Positions 1 through 8,550 of a stretch of 64,000 nt of DNA are shown one piece after another. Location of the stretch: contig NZ_BBJJ01000015.1 of assembly GCF_000739815.1 (NCBI RefSeq), positions 29,932 to 93,931 on the forward strand. Reading direction: 5' to 3'. The position numbers were made by a program, and so were the translations under genes. The stretch is from Paraburkholderia mimosarum LMG 23256 = NBRC 106338 (GTDB taxonomy: Bacteria; Pseudomonadota; Gammaproteobacteria; Burkholderiales; Burkholderiaceae). How positions within the stretch are numbered: position 1 is the first letter of the stretch; each line of letters begins with the position of its first letter. The notes under the pieces are model-generated. The model had not been told where the DNA came from and searched no databases. It saw nothing but the letters and a program-made list of their open reading frames with translations.

Positions 1-330
1 TTGATCGGCTCCGATATCGTGCTCGCGCACGGCGCGCACTGGAGCCTGGTCCTCGTGGGAGTTGCACTGTGGGGGCTGCACATGGGCATGACCCAGGGTC
101 TGTTTTCCGCGATGGTCGCCCACACGGCGCCGCCAGATCTGCGGGGCACCGCGTTCGGCTTCTTCAATCTGCTGAGCGGTGTGATGACGCTGGCGTCGAG
201 CGTCGTCGCGGGCCAGTTGTGGGAACGTTTCGGCGCAGCCACTACGTTCTACGCAGGCGCCGCATTCTGTGCGGTTACCGTTGTGCTGCTCCTGGTCCAT
301 CCGACGCCGATCGCCAGCGAGGGGCGCTAA
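1..330 (+). CDS. MFS transporter, C-terminal fragment (cut by window edge)
   Basis: Only the last ~109 residues are in the window. They contain three hydrophobic stretches typical of the last membrane helices of a major facilitator permease, with the cytoplasmic-loop signature PPDLRGTAFGFFNL followed by a Gly-rich helix. The start lies upstream of base 1, so the first codon here (TTG) should not be taken as a start. The substrate cannot be told from this tail. The reading frame closes cleanly with TAA, so the gene looks intact at its 3' end. Confidence 0.85.
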   Translation: MIGSDIVLAHGAHWSLVLVGVALWGLHMGMTQGLFSAMVAHTAPPDLRGTAFGFFNLLSGVMTLASSVVAGQLWERFGAATTFYAGAAFCAVTVVLLLVHPTPIASEGR

Positions 331-361
331 GTCAAGGACGTAGCCACCTTTCGATCGGGAA

Positions 362-613
362 TCACGTGGCTGGCTTCTGGGAACGGGCGGCCTCGTGCTG
401 CGCGGCCCGTTCCTCTGCATGGGCCTTCGCAAGGTGATGTCCGACGATGCAGCCGCCTACCGCGCCCGCGACTGCGTGGTGACCCGCATAGTGTCCCGCG
501 ACACCGCCGACGACCGCGCCCTTCAGGCAGCCGGCGGCGTGGGCCGATCCGGCTGCCGCCAGTGCCAGACCAGCAGCCGCGGCAAGTGTCCTGATACGGT
601 TATTGAAGTTCAT
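362..613 (-). CDS. Small exported glycine-rich (glycine-zipper-like) protein
   Basis: An 83-residue protein with an N-terminal signal peptide (basic start, hydrophobic core LAAAAGLALAAAG, likely cleavage after SAHA). The mature part is a Gly/His/Ala-rich hydrophobic segment with repeated GG and GH spacing, followed by a charged tail. Glycine-zipper proteins of this size are common in Burkholderiales envelopes, usually without known function. It converges with the upstream MFS gene. The ribosome site in front of the ATG is weak. The reverse-strand ORFs over it show no protein-like pattern. Confidence 0.65.
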   Translation of the reverse strand: MNFNNRIRTLAAAAGLALAAAGSAHAAGCLKGAVVGGVAGHYAGHHAVAGAVGGCIVGHHLAKAHAEERAAQHEAARSQKPAT

Positions 614-654
614 GTGCTCAGCTACTGATGTGAAGGTTCAGCGGTGAAATCGGC

Positions 655-960
655 TCAATAGCCCCAGCGATCATGGTCGCGCCAGGCTCGCTCACGCCAT
701 TGGTGCTCGCGCCGTTCGTGTTCTCGCCATTCGCGTTCGCGCCACTCACGCGCACGCCAGTCGTCGTCGCCGCGCCAGGCGACCGCGACCGGTGGAGGCG
801 CATACTCAGCGGGCGGCGGAGCGACATAAACAGGCTGGGCCGGGGCGTAGGCCACGCCAGGTACTTCAACGCCCAGTGCTACATCTACGTGGGCGAACGC
901 TGCGCTCGACGCTGCCAGCGCCGCCGCACCCAATACCACGCCGAGAATCGTCCTTTTCAT
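655..960 (-). CDS. Small exported Arg/Trp/Glu-rich protein
   Basis: A 101-residue protein. I chose the ATG at 960 because an AGGAG motif lies just before it and a normal signal peptide begins there (MKRTILGVVLGAAALAASSAAFAH). The longer upstream frame lacks both. The mature protein has a Pro/Tyr/Val-rich middle (YVAPPPAEYAPPP) and an unusual tail of about seven WRxREWRE-like units, ending in Tyr. Such tails are seen in many small Burkholderia periplasmic proteins of unknown role. No catalytic motif is visible. Confidence 0.75.
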   Translation of the reverse strand: MKRTILGVVLGAAALAASSAAFAHVDVALGVEVPGVAYAPAQPVYVAPPPAEYAPPPVAVAWRGDDDWRAREWREREWREHERREHQWRERAWRDHDRWGY

Positions 961-1157
961 TTCGCTGCTCCTGCGCACTTGATGTGCGTTGCTGGTGGGT
1001 ACGGTTCGCAGTGTAGGCGGCGGACCCGGACACAGGTGCAACGGCGATGCTAGATTCGTAACGTTGCATTATCGGGTCTGCGCGTTCGGTTTTGCAGCCA
1101 CGAATCCTGCAAAGGCGTTGGCTTGTGATAAGCACCCCGCGAGCTAACGCGGACAAA

Positions 1158-1192
1158 AAGAAACGCCAACCTGAAGCGGTTGGCGTTTTGCG
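1158..1192 (-). terminator. Rho-independent terminator downstream of aceA
   Basis: An 11-bp perfect stem (AAACGCCAACC at 1161-1171 pairing with 1178-1188) with a 6-base loop. Read on the minus strand it is followed by TTTCTTTTTGT. It lies about 20 bases past the aceA stop codon. A short T-run on the plus side means it may act in both directions. Confidence 0.85.
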
Positions 1193-1208
1193 TGGGGTAT
1201 TGCGAGTA

Positions 1209-2789
1209 TCAGAACTGGTTCATGGTGTTGTCTTTACCCGCCGCTTTCAGGGCTGCTTCGCCGCTGAAATACTCCTTGTGGTCGTCGCCGATGTCCGAGC
1301 CGGACATGTTCTGGTGCTTGACGCATGCGATGCCCTGGCGGATTTCCTTGCGCTGCACGCCAGCCACATAACCGAGCATGCCCTGGTCGCCGAAGTATTC
1401 GCGGGCCAGGTTGTCGGTCGACAGTGCCGCGGTGTGGTAAGTCGGCAGCGTGATCAGGTGATGGAAGATGCCGGCTTCGCGCGCCGCATCGGCCTGGAAG
1501 GTGCGGATCTTTTCGTCGGCGGCGAGCGCCAGTTCGCTTTGGTCGTATTCCGCGCTCATCAGTTGGGCGCGATCGTATGCCGACACATCCTTGCCTGCGG
1601 CTTTCATCGCGTCGTACGCCTGCTGACGGAAGTTCAGGGTCCAGTTGAACGACGGGCTGTTGTTGTACACCAGCTTGGCATTCGGGATGACCTTGCGGAT
1701 CTCGTTCACCATGCCGGCGATCTGGCCGATATGCGGCTTTTCGGTTTCGATCCACAACAGGTCGGCGCCGTTTTGCAGCGCGGTGATGCAATCGAGCACG
1801 CAGCGCGCTTCGCCCGTGCCGGTGCGGAACTGGAACAGGTTGCTGGGCAGGCGCTTGGGACGCAGCAGCTTGCCGTCGCGCTTGATGACGACGTCACCAT
1901 TGCCCAGTGCGTCGGCCGAAATTTCGTCGCAGTCGAGGAACGAATTGTATTGGTCGCCCAGGTCGCCCGGCGCGTGGGTCACGGCGATCTGCTTGGTCAG
2001 ACCGGCGCCCAGCGAGTCGGTACGGGCCACGATGATGCCGTCGTCCACGCCCAGCTCGAGGAAGGCGTAGCGGATGGCGCGGATCTTGGCGAGGAAGTCC
2101 TCATGCGGCACGGTGACCTTGCCATCCTGGTGGCCGCACTGCTTTTCGTCGGACACCTGATTTTCGATCTGGATGCAGCATGCGCCTGCTTCGATGAACT
2201 GCTTGGCCAGCAGGTAGGTGGCTTCGGCGTTGCCAAAACCCGCGTCGATGTCGGCGATGATGGGGACGACGTGGGTGATGTGGTTGTCGATTTTTTCCTG
2301 GATGGCGGCTTTGGCAGCGCCTTCGGCCGCGTCCAGCTGGCGGAACAGGCCACCCAGTTCACGGGCGTCGGCCTGGCGCAGGAAGGTATACAGCTCGCGG
2401 ATCAGTGCGCTGACGGCGGTCTTTTCGTGCATCGACTGGTCCGGCAGCGGGCCGAACTCGGAGCGCAGCGCGGCCACCATCCAGCCGGACAGGTAAAGGT
2501 AGCGGCGCTCGGTGCTGTTGAAATGCTTCTTGATGGAGATCATCTTCTGCTGGCCGATGAAGCCATGCCAGCAGCCCAGCGACTGGGTGTACTTCGACGG
2601 GTCGGCATCGTAGGCGGCCATGTCGGCGCGCATGATCTTCGCGGTGTACTTTGCGATGTCGAGGCCCGTTTTGAACTTGTTCTGGGCGCGCATGCGGGCC
2701 GCAGACTCGGGATTGATGGCATTCCACGCGCTGCCTTGTTTCTCTTTCAACGCAGCAACTGCCTTGATGTCGTCTTGATATTGGGCCAT
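1209..2789 (-). CDS. aceA: Isocitrate lyase (long form)
   Basis: Cleaves isocitrate to glyoxylate and succinate, the first step of the glyoxylate shunt, so cells can grow on acetate or fatty acids. The 526-residue length fits the long proteobacterial subfamily rather than the ~430-residue E. coli type. Visible family features include the catalytic-loop region SDEKQCGHQDGK (active-site Cys in KQCGH), the metal-binding IADIDAGFGNAEAT, and ending motifs QRKEIRQGIACVKHQNMSGSDIGDD. I chose the ATG at 2789, encoding MAQYQDD. The longer ORF adds 42 residues with no family likeness. A terminator follows and a perfect palindrome lies about 110 bases upstream. There is no aceB or aceK next to it. Confidence 0.96.
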   Translation of the reverse strand: MAQYQDDIKAVAALKEKQGSAWNAINPESAARMRAQNKFKTGLDIAKYTAKIMRADMAAYDADPSKYTQSLGCWHGFIGQQKMISIKKHFNSTERRYLYLSGWMVAALRSEFGPLPDQSMHEKTAVSALIRELYTFLRQADARELGGLFRQLDAAEGAAKAAIQEKIDNHITHVVPIIADIDAGFGNAEATYLLAKQFIEAGACCIQIENQVSDEKQCGHQDGKVTVPHEDFLAKIRAIRYAFLELGVDDGIIVARTDSLGAGLTKQIAVTHAPGDLGDQYNSFLDCDEISADALGNGDVVIKRDGKLLRPKRLPSNLFQFRTGTGEARCVLDCITALQNGADLLWIETEKPHIGQIAGMVNEIRKVIPNAKLVYNNSPSFNWTLNFRQQAYDAMKAAGKDVSAYDRAQLMSAEYDQSELALAADEKIRTFQADAAREAGIFHHLITLPTYHTAALSTDNLAREYFGDQGMLGYVAGVQRKEIRQGIACVKHQNMSGSDIGDDHKEYFSGEAALKAAGKDNTMNQF

Positions 2790-2896
2790 TTGGTTCTTCC
2801 AGGAGTGAGCGAGTTTGAAAAATGGCTGAATGTCCCGTTGTGGCTGCCGGAACACACTGCATGAGTGAATTGTAGGCTCCTTCCGCGTCCAAGAGT

Positions 2897-2916
2897 TATG
2901 TCTTATATAAGACATA
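2897..2916. promoter_or_regulatory. Perfect 20-bp palindrome upstream of aceA (operator-like)
   Basis: TATGTCTTATATAAGACATA reads identically on both strands. It lies 108-127 bases before the aceA start in an AT-rich stretch, consistent with an operator for a dimeric repressor. GntR-family regulators often bind sites of this general shape, but that link is an inference. No regulator gene lies within the neighbouring 3 kb. Confidence 0.6.
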
Positions 2917-3533
2917 TGACTTAATTTTGTGGTTATTTTTCAATCGGTTATAGGTAGCATATCGTGATGTGAAACGGTATTTTGGTAAATGGAAAGGATG
3001 CGTTTGGAGAAATCGGGCGGAATCTCACAATGTGAAATCCGCTTTCGAGGATCGGAAAAACGCCAGGCATGGAGGGGAGGTCGCAGAAGGAAAGGGCTCG
3101 AGCCTGACCGCGACCCGGCGCGGCTGCGCCGCGTGAGCGCTGGAACCGGCGGCGCGCTTTCGACTGGGCTAGCCGTGCGCCCGACGGGCTGCGGGAACAA
3201 GTTGCGCAGTCACTGCAAGAAGTCACTGTATGAACGCCGGCGGGCTCCCGTGTAGCTCCGACGCGCATGGCTTCAGGGTTGTCTGCCGATGGCGGTGCTG
3301 CGGACCTGCGTTGCCGCGTGGCGCATTGCGCGCCTGACGCGCGGCTGAAGGCGCGCGAGCTCGAGGTCTTCTGCGATGTCAGCGCGATACGACGACTATG
3401 CCGTAGCCGCGAAGATGGAGCGTATCGGGATCGCGCCGCGGCGGCATTGGGCAAGCGAAACCGGGAATCCGCCGTGTTTCGTCCACACAAGAGCGACGGC
3501 GCGTATCTACCGCCGCGGGATGAACAGGGTCGG
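2917..3533. other. Intergenic region without a supported gene
   Basis: Between aceA and the reductase gene. It holds a second small palindrome, TCACA-A-TGTGA at 3025-3035, and several overlapping ORFs of up to 180 codons on both strands. None has a ribosome site, a recognisable domain or convincing amino-acid make-up. The stretch 3350-3548 on the plus strand is open in more than one frame and could be an old gene remnant, but I cannot name it. Confidence 0.5.
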
Positions 3534-4547
3534 TCATCGGCCTTGTGACACGTAGCCTTCCGAATGGATCAGGTCGGACTTTGCACCGAGCGCTTTCGCC
3601 TGGGCGGCGCAGGCCTCGGTGAAGTCCGGGCTGCCCGCAATGAACACGCTATAGGCGCTGAGATCCGGAAACAGTGCTGGCAGCAGGGCTGGAATGCGCC
3701 CGCTCCTGAAGCCCGGGGCCTCGCTACGGGTCAGCGTCGGAATGTAGCGGAAATTCCGGTAGAGACTCTGCCAGTAGCCGAGCACGCCGCTGCCGTAAAC
3801 GTCGCCAGGCGTTCTTGCCGAAAACAGCAACGTTACGGGTTGTTTGTAGCCTCGACGTAAGGCGGCCTCGGTCAACGACAGGATGGGCGCCAGGCCCGAG
3901 CCGGCCGCCATGCACAACACCGGAGTCTCGGAAGACGGATCACCGATGAACGTGCCGTACGGGCCCGAAAGCCTGACGACATCGCCGACCTTGAGTTGCT
4001 CGTGGATCCAGACAGACGTCGCGCCACCATCCAGTCGGGTTACCTGCAATGCGATCTCGCCATCGGGCCGTGGTGCATTCGCAATGGAATAACAACGGGC
4101 TGGCGCCCCCGAAAAGTGATCGCCTAGCGTCACATATTGCCCGGGCCAGAAGCGCATGACCGGCTCGACGGGCCGCAGGCGGAGTTCGACGATACGCTCG
4201 GTCCGACGGATGCGGTCGACGAGGATGTAGGTCATGGCCTCCTTCGGCGGAAAGAGTCGGGGTCTCGAGCCGTCGAAGTCCCATTCGATCTCGAGCGTCT
4301 TCGACAGGGGCTTGGCCATGCACATGAGGCCATAGCCTTGCTGGCGCTCTTCCTGGGACAAGGCCATGTCGAGCACCAAACCCTGATCGAACTCGCCCGA
4401 GCGCACCTTGACCTTGCATTCGCCGCACGCGCCGGCGCGGCAGTTGTTGGGCAGCGCGTAGCCTTTGCGCTCCAGGGCCTGCAATACGGTGTCGCCGGGC
4501 AGGCAGTCGACGGTCTTGCCCGATGGCATCAGACGGATTTCGCTCAT
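3534..4547 (-). CDS. Oxygenase reductase component (2Fe-2S ferredoxin / FAD / NAD(P)H)
   Basis: Passes electrons from NAD(P)H through FAD and a plant-type 2Fe-2S cluster to an oxygenase. Length is 337 residues. N-terminal ferredoxin ligands are C36, C41, C44 (NNCRAGACGEC) and C76. The flavin motif RCYS is at 151-154, and the nucleotide site AGSGLAP at 215-221. This domain order matches reductases of soluble diiron monooxygenases (phenol/toluene hydroxylase type) and related benzoate-type reductases. It starts 72 bases downstream of the diiron protein gene and is surely its partner in one transcript. The final oxygenase substrate is unknown. Confidence 0.92.
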   Translation of the reverse strand: MSEIRLMPSGKTVDCLPGDTVLQALERKGYALPNNCRAGACGECKVKVRSGEFDQGLVLDMALSQEERQQGYGLMCMAKPLSKTLEIEWDFDGSRPRLFPPKEAMTYILVDRIRRTERIVELRLRPVEPVMRFWPGQYVTLGDHFSGAPARCYSIANAPRPDGEIALQVTRLDGGATSVWIHEQLKVGDVVRLSGPYGTFIGDPSSETPVLCMAAGSGLAPILSLTEAALRRGYKQPVTLLFSARTPGDVYGSGVLGYWQSLYRNFRYIPTLTRSEAPGFRSGRIPALLPALFPDLSAYSVFIAGSPDFTEACAAQAKALGAKSDLIHSEGYVSQGR

Positions 4548-4619
4548 TCTTGAGTTCGCAGATAAGAAAGGGACTGCAGCCGCGGGGCGGCTGCAGCGTC
4601 GCTCAGAGGGTCGCGCGAC

Positions 4620-5645
4620 TCAGAACACCGGGATGATGTCCTTCATGTCGATATCCCGGATCTCCTGGCCGGTGATGCCCACTTCGGGAATCGCCGGGAA
4701 GGGGATGCCGTAACGGTCGAGTACGCTCTTGAGGTTGAGCATCGCATTGCGCCAGTTCTCTTTTTTCGTTTCGTACTCCGGAATCTGGAAGCCGGCCTTG
4801 CGAGCCACCGTTTCGCCTGCGCGCTGGTTGGCGATGAAGTCTTCGGGCAGATCCCAGAAGTCCATCGGTGGCTCGAACAGCACGGCGGACAGAAAGAGGT
4901 ACCCGGCGCGGACCTGCTTGGTGATGAGCGCTTTGTTCTCCAGTTCCATTTTCGGGTAGTCGCGCTCCATCAGTGCCATGCAGATGGCCATGTGGCGGCC
5001 TTCGTCCCGGCCGATGTTCCGGAAAGCTTCCTTGAAAACGGGCTCGGTGCAGCCGGCGGCCATCTGATGAAAGATGGTGGCCGCAGCGATTTCGCCCATC
5101 AAAAATGAGCTGAACAGGACGGCCAGCGGATACTTCGGCACGGCGGCCTTGTAGCCCGTCCAGTAACGTCCGCCGTTGTAGTAGAGCCACTTCGCATTCT
5201 TCTGCAGGCGTTTGCCGAGCTCGGTTTTGGGCGAATACGTCAGCGGGTCGGGGTGCTCCAGCAGGCGCGTGATCGCCGCGCCGCACATCTGCTCGTGGTT
5301 CTGCTCATCGCGGGTCACCGAAAAGAAACAACGGCGTACCGCGTCTTCTTCATGCACCTCGTAGGTCTTGATGAATGCCTCCGCGAAGACCGGCGGCGCG
5401 GAAGCATCGAACACGGACAGCAGGGTCCACCAGTATGCGATGGCCTCGCGCTCTTCCCAGTTGTAGCGGGCCGGGTCGAACGTCGCCCAGGGGAGCTTCT
5501 TCACATCCCAGTATTCACGCTGTGACGCGTCCCAGACTTCTTCCAGCTTGGCAGTGCCTGCGTGCCAGCTCAACGGGTAGACGTTGGGCTGTTCGGTGGC
5601 GGGCGGGAACTCCATGGTGCGGGCGAGTTTCTCGTTGTGACTCAC
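4620..5645 (-). CDS. Ferritin-like diiron oxygenase component
   Basis: A 341-residue protein whose helices carry the diiron pattern E ... ExxH ... E ... ExxH: likely ligands E89, E114/H117 (RDEQNH), E185 (MGEIAA) and E215/H218 (RDEGRH). This points to a four-helix-bundle carboxylate-bridged diiron oxygenase related to AurF-type N-oxygenases or R2-like proteins. I do not recognise a named member. I chose the GTG at 5645, preceded by AAGGAG at good spacing. The frame extends 36 codons further, but that part has no such site and overlaps the operator. The reductase gene follows, so the two make a two-component system. A TetR-type operator lies 70-100 bases upstream. Confidence 0.8.
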   Translation of the reverse strand: MSHNEKLARTMEFPPATEQPNVYPLSWHAGTAKLEEVWDASQREYWDVKKLPWATFDPARYNWEEREAIAYWWTLLSVFDASAPPVFAEAFIKTYEVHEEDAVRRCFFSVTRDEQNHEQMCGAAITRLLEHPDPLTYSPKTELGKRLQKNAKWLYYNGGRYWTGYKAAVPKYPLAVLFSSFLMGEIAAATIFHQMAAGCTEPVFKEAFRNIGRDEGRHMAICMALMERDYPKMELENKALITKQVRAGYLFLSAVLFEPPMDFWDLPEDFIANQRAGETVARKAGFQIPEYETKKENWRNAMLNLKSVLDRYGIPFPAIPEVGITGQEIRDIDMKDIIPVF

Positions 5646-5715
5646 AGACGTGTCTCCTTGAGGCGAAAGCGACGCTTGACAAGAGGGCCCGCCGAAGAGG
5701 GGCGGGCAAAGGTAA

Positions 5716-5743
5716 TTAATTAACCGACCGGACGGTAAATTAA
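5716..5743. promoter_or_regulatory. TetR-type operator in front of the diiron oxygenase operon
   Basis: Inverted repeat TTAATTAACCG - 6 bases - CGGTAAATTAA, with 11-base arms and one mismatch. The core ACCGACCGGACGGT is the kind of site bound by TetR/AcrR-family repressors. It lies upstream of the GTG start at 5645, in an AT-rich promoter-like stretch. No TetR gene is seen within the cluster. Confidence 0.6.
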
Positions 5744-6117
5744 TGTATCGCATCGAACGTCGTTTTTTATTGATTTAAATCAACTCGGCGGAGGCCGCAC
5801 CGGTGAGGACGTGACGAAGCAATGCGGGCCTCACGCAAGCATGCACAAGGGCACGTTTCTCTGCATGAGCGCGCAAATCTGGAATCAGGAGTCGGCAAAC
5901 CTGCGTCGCATTACCACTGAAAACCTGCAACGCGGCGAGTGGTCGAGGGACCAGGTTCGCGAGGGAATCCGCGATCTGCTGGGACAGATGCCGCGCCTTG
6001 CTCGCTTGCCAGGCTCCTCTCACTCTCATGGCGGAGACCAGGAGAAAGTATGGACACCTGCAAGGCGCGGGGAACGTCGCGGACGGCCGCTTCCGCGGAT
6101 GAAAGTTCGCTTCAGTT
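5744..6117. other. Region without a confident gene; possible relic
   Basis: Between the diiron oxygenase promoter and the HD-domain gene. The plus-strand frame at about 5860-6050 has protein-like composition (QIWNQESANLRRITTENL and on), but there is no good start signal or recognised domain. It may be the remains of a regulator matching the nearby operator, which is only a guess. Nothing else is evident. Confidence 0.35.
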
Positions 6118-6702
6118 CTATCCCGCCTCGGTAATCGCGCGGTAGATCGATCGTTTGGGCGCTTTCATCACCCGCCGCACGATCGGCTCGAATACCTCGA
6201 TTGGACACGTCCTGGCAGTGGCGTCGAACGCCGGATCGTCGTACCGATCCACGAACTCGAGCGTGCGTTGATAGTGGGGATGCTCGCTGAGCTGATCGCG
6301 CATATGGCGGTCCATGCCGATGTGGTGAAAGAAGTTGTGCCCCTGAACGATTCCATGGTGCTCGATCATCCAGAGGTTAGCCTCGGAGACAAATGGTTTC
6401 AGTATGGCGGCCGCGATTTCAGGATGGTTGTACGAGCCGGTCGTGTCGCCGATATCGTGCAGCAGCGCGCAGACCACGTACTCATCGTCGCGGCCATCCC
6501 TTAGTGCCAGCGTGGCGGCCTGCAGGCAGTGTTGGTAGCGGTCGATCGGGAAGCCGCTGAACTCCCCGTCGAGCAGTCTCAGGTGCGCAAGAACTCGCTC
6601 GGGCAGTCGGGAGAAATACTCGGCAGCTTGAGGCTTGATGATCTCCCAGTCTTCGCGGGTACTGTCTTGCATGCGTGTGAACGTTGCGCGTTTCGGTTTC
6701 AT
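6118..6702 (-). CDS. HD-domain protein, possible PhnZ-like diiron oxygenase
   Basis: A 194-residue HD-superfamily protein. Putative metal ligands are H58 (YQH), H82-D83 (LLHDIGD), H93 (YNHPE), H115/H116 (IEHHG) and D152 (DRYDD). Small HD proteins with this HD ... H ... H ... D spacing include PhnZ/TmpB-type mixed-valent diiron oxygenases as well as phosphohydrolases. The extra His residues and the oxygenase neighbourhood favour an oxidative role, which is inference. The ATG at 6702 was chosen by alignment with the start of protein-like sequence. The frame extends to 6792, and ATG 6672 is also possible. It sits between the diiron oxygenase and the SDR genes, all on the same strand. Confidence 0.75.
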   Translation of the reverse strand: MKPKRATFTRMQDSTREDWEIIKPQAAEYFSRLPERVLAHLRLLDGEFSGFPIDRYQHCLQAATLALRDGRDDEYVVCALLHDIGDTTGSYNHPEIAAAILKPFVSEANLWMIEHHGIVQGHNFFHHIGMDRHMRDQLSEHPHYQRTLEFVDRYDDPAFDATARTCPIEVFEPIVRRVMKAPKRSIYRAITEAG

Positions 6703-6777
6703 CGGTGAGGTAGTGAGTGTGGTGGTGTAGAGGGATTCAGGCGATCGACGGAACAGCGCGAGCGCCGCCGACGATTC

Positions 6778-6808
6778 ACTCAATCGATTCACTCAATCGA
6801 TTCATTCA
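6778..6808. repeat. Short tandem repeat ACTCAATCGATTC
   Basis: The 13-base unit ACTCAATCGATTC occurs twice head to tail, followed by a partial third copy (ATTCAAG). It lies between the HD-domain gene and the SDR gene. It is probably slippage-prone spacer DNA. Confidence 0.6.
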
Positions 6809-6858
6809 AGCCCGATTCCCGCGCGCCGTAATCGGGACGCGCCTGGTGCGGCGGCCGC

Positions 6859-7731
6859 TCATATCACCGCGCCGCCATTGGGGCTGATGACCTGGCCGAC
6901 GAAGTAGTGATCGCCGGCGAGGAACGTCGCGACCGCCGCATATTCGTCCATGGTGCCAAAGCGCCCCGCGGGTATGAGCTGCCAGAAGCGGTTGCGTGCC
7001 TCCTCGCCGATCGAGTCGAGGTATTGTTCGAAGAACGGTGTCTGCACGCCGCCAGGCGCGAGCGCATTGACGAGAATGTTTCCGCCGGCAACTTCGGCAG
7101 CCACGGTCCTGGTGAAGGCGATCACCGCCCCCTTCGACGCGCTGTAGTGCGGACTATGCGCGCTAATGGTCGAAAACCCGGCGACCGATGCGAGATTCAC
7201 GATGCGCCCGTAACCTTGGGCCTGCATCAGCTTGAGCGCTTCGCGCGTGCAATAGAACATGCCGTGCACGTTGACGTCCCAATAGCGGTGCCAATCCTCG
7301 TCCGTGATCTCGCTCGTGAAGCCGAGCGCCTGCCTGGGTTGCGGGGTCGTGATATACGCGTAATGCCTGTTGCGGCGCATCTCGTCTGCTGCCGCTGTCG
7401 GGCCCAGCGCCGCGTTATTCACGAGGATGTGCAGGGTGCCAAAGCGCTCCACGATCGTTGCGAACATCTCGCGGACCCTGGCGCTCGAAGTGATGTCGCA
7501 AGCGAGCGCGATACAGCGCGCCCCGATGGCTTCGACCGCTTCCCGCGTTTCTTCGAGGGCCGGCTGGTCGACATCGCAGATGACGATGTCCGCGCCCGCT
7601 CGCGCGAAATGCCGTGCGATCACGCCGCCGAGGCCGCGACCGGCGCCGGTGATGAGTGCGACGCGCCCCTGAAGGGGACGCGCGTTAGCCAGCGCTCCAC
7701 TGGAACGTTCGATCTGCTCGTTTTTCAGCAT
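6859..7731 (-). CDS. Short-chain dehydrogenase/reductase (SDR)
   Basis: An NAD(P)-dependent oxidoreductase of the classical SDR family, 290 residues. It shows the Rossmann motif TGAGRGLG, the D-type acceptor motif CDVDQP (favouring NAD), NNAA, and the catalytic Ser plus YxxxK (YSASKGAV). An insert of about 30 residues after NNAALGPTAAADEMRR makes it longer than the usual 250. I chose the ATG at 7731 because GGAG lies 8 bases before it; the frame runs 16 codons further without such a signal. It overlaps no gene but follows the second SDR within 41 bases. It likely oxidises or reduces an intermediate of the oxygenase pathway. Confidence 0.88.
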   Translation of the reverse strand: MLKNEQIERSSGALANARPLQGRVALITGAGRGLGGVIARHFARAGADIVICDVDQPALEETREAVEAIGARCIALACDITSSARVREMFATIVERFGTLHILVNNAALGPTAAADEMRRNRHYAYITTPQPRQALGFTSEITDEDWHRYWDVNVHGMFYCTREALKLMQAQGYGRIVNLASVAGFSTISAHSPHYSASKGAVIAFTRTVAAEVAGGNILVNALAPGGVQTPFFEQYLDSIGEEARNRFWQLIPAGRFGTMDEYAAVATFLAGDHYFVGQVISPNGGAVI

Positions 7732-7771
7732 AGATTTCTCCGCTTTCGGGTAACTGTGTTCGCCGCGACGC

Positions 7772-8503
7772 TCAGGCACGACGCATCAAGCTGTAGCTTT
7801 GTGCCGTCGGACCACCGTCGGGCATGCTGGCGAGGAACAGGGCCAACGGCACCACGTCTTCCGGTTGCTTGGCCCACTCGCCGGGCGGCATCGGAACGTC
7901 ACGGGTCATCGCCGTCTTCACCGGACCTGGGATCAGTTCGTTGACGCTGATGTTGTAGTCGAGCAGTTCCACCGCAAGCGACTGGGTCAGCATCCAGAGA
8001 CCGCTCTTCGAGCAGGAGTACGCGGAAAACCCGGCAACGGGACGGTTACGCTGGCCCGAGCCGACCATGATGATCTTGCCCGCCCCGCGCCGGCGCAGAT
8101 ACGGGATGGCCGCATGCGCGGTGTGATAGGCGCCAGTCAGATTGATGTCGATCGTCTTGCGCCACTCGGCCGGGTCGCTGTCTTCGATCCTGCGCAGGTC
8201 GGAGGCGACACCGGCGTTGGCAACCACGATATCGATGCCGCCGAAGACTTCGCTTGCGCGCCGGAACAACGCGACTGTGTCGTCGTAGTCACCGACATTG
8301 GCCGTCAGGGCAAGCGACGCCCCTCCTGCTTCACCGATCATGGCAGCGGTTTCGACGATTTCCCCTTCGCTGCGCGCACTGCATACCACCGAGGCGCCGG
8401 CGCGCGCATAGGCAAGCGCAATTGCGCGGCCGATGCCGCGGCCAGCACCCGTGATCACGGCCACTTTGCCGTCGAGCGAGGAAGAAGTTTGGGTTTGTGT
8501 CAT
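7772..8503 (-). CDS. Short-chain dehydrogenase/reductase (SDR)
   Basis: A second classical SDR, 243 residues, with TGAGRGIG, NAGVAS, catalytic Ser in VGSGQ and the active-site YSCSKSG. The segment CSARSE after the second strand suggests NADP preference. An AGGAG motif is well placed before the ATG. The C-terminus lacks the usual DGG motif just before the end and reads PDGGPTAQSYSLMRRA. It stands between the MFS transporter and the other SDR, same strand, with short gaps, so all are probably one operon. Confidence 0.88.
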   Translation of the reverse strand: MTQTQTSSSLDGKVAVITGAGRGIGRAIALAYARAGASVVCSARSEGEIVETAAMIGEAGGASLALTANVGDYDDTVALFRRASEVFGGIDIVVANAGVASDLRRIEDSDPAEWRKTIDINLTGAYHTAHAAIPYLRRRGAGKIIMVGSGQRNRPVAGFSAYSCSKSGLWMLTQSLAVELLDYNISVNELIPGPVKTAMTRDVPMPPGEWAKQPEDVVPLALFLASMPDGGPTAQSYSLMRRA

Positions 8504-8550
8504 GAGACGACTCCTGTAGGGATAGCGAGGCGGATCGCGCCGCCGCGCAA

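Noticed and set aside
1092..2864. 590-codon plus-strand ORF opposite aceA
   Set aside because: It is the antisense shadow of isocitrate lyase; composition is Val/Gln/Asp-rich in the way expected of a GC-biased complement, with no domain.
2948..3490. 180-codon minus-strand ORF upstream of aceA
   Set aside because: Arg/Ser/Pro-rich composition, no start signal, overlaps other ORFs and the regulatory region.
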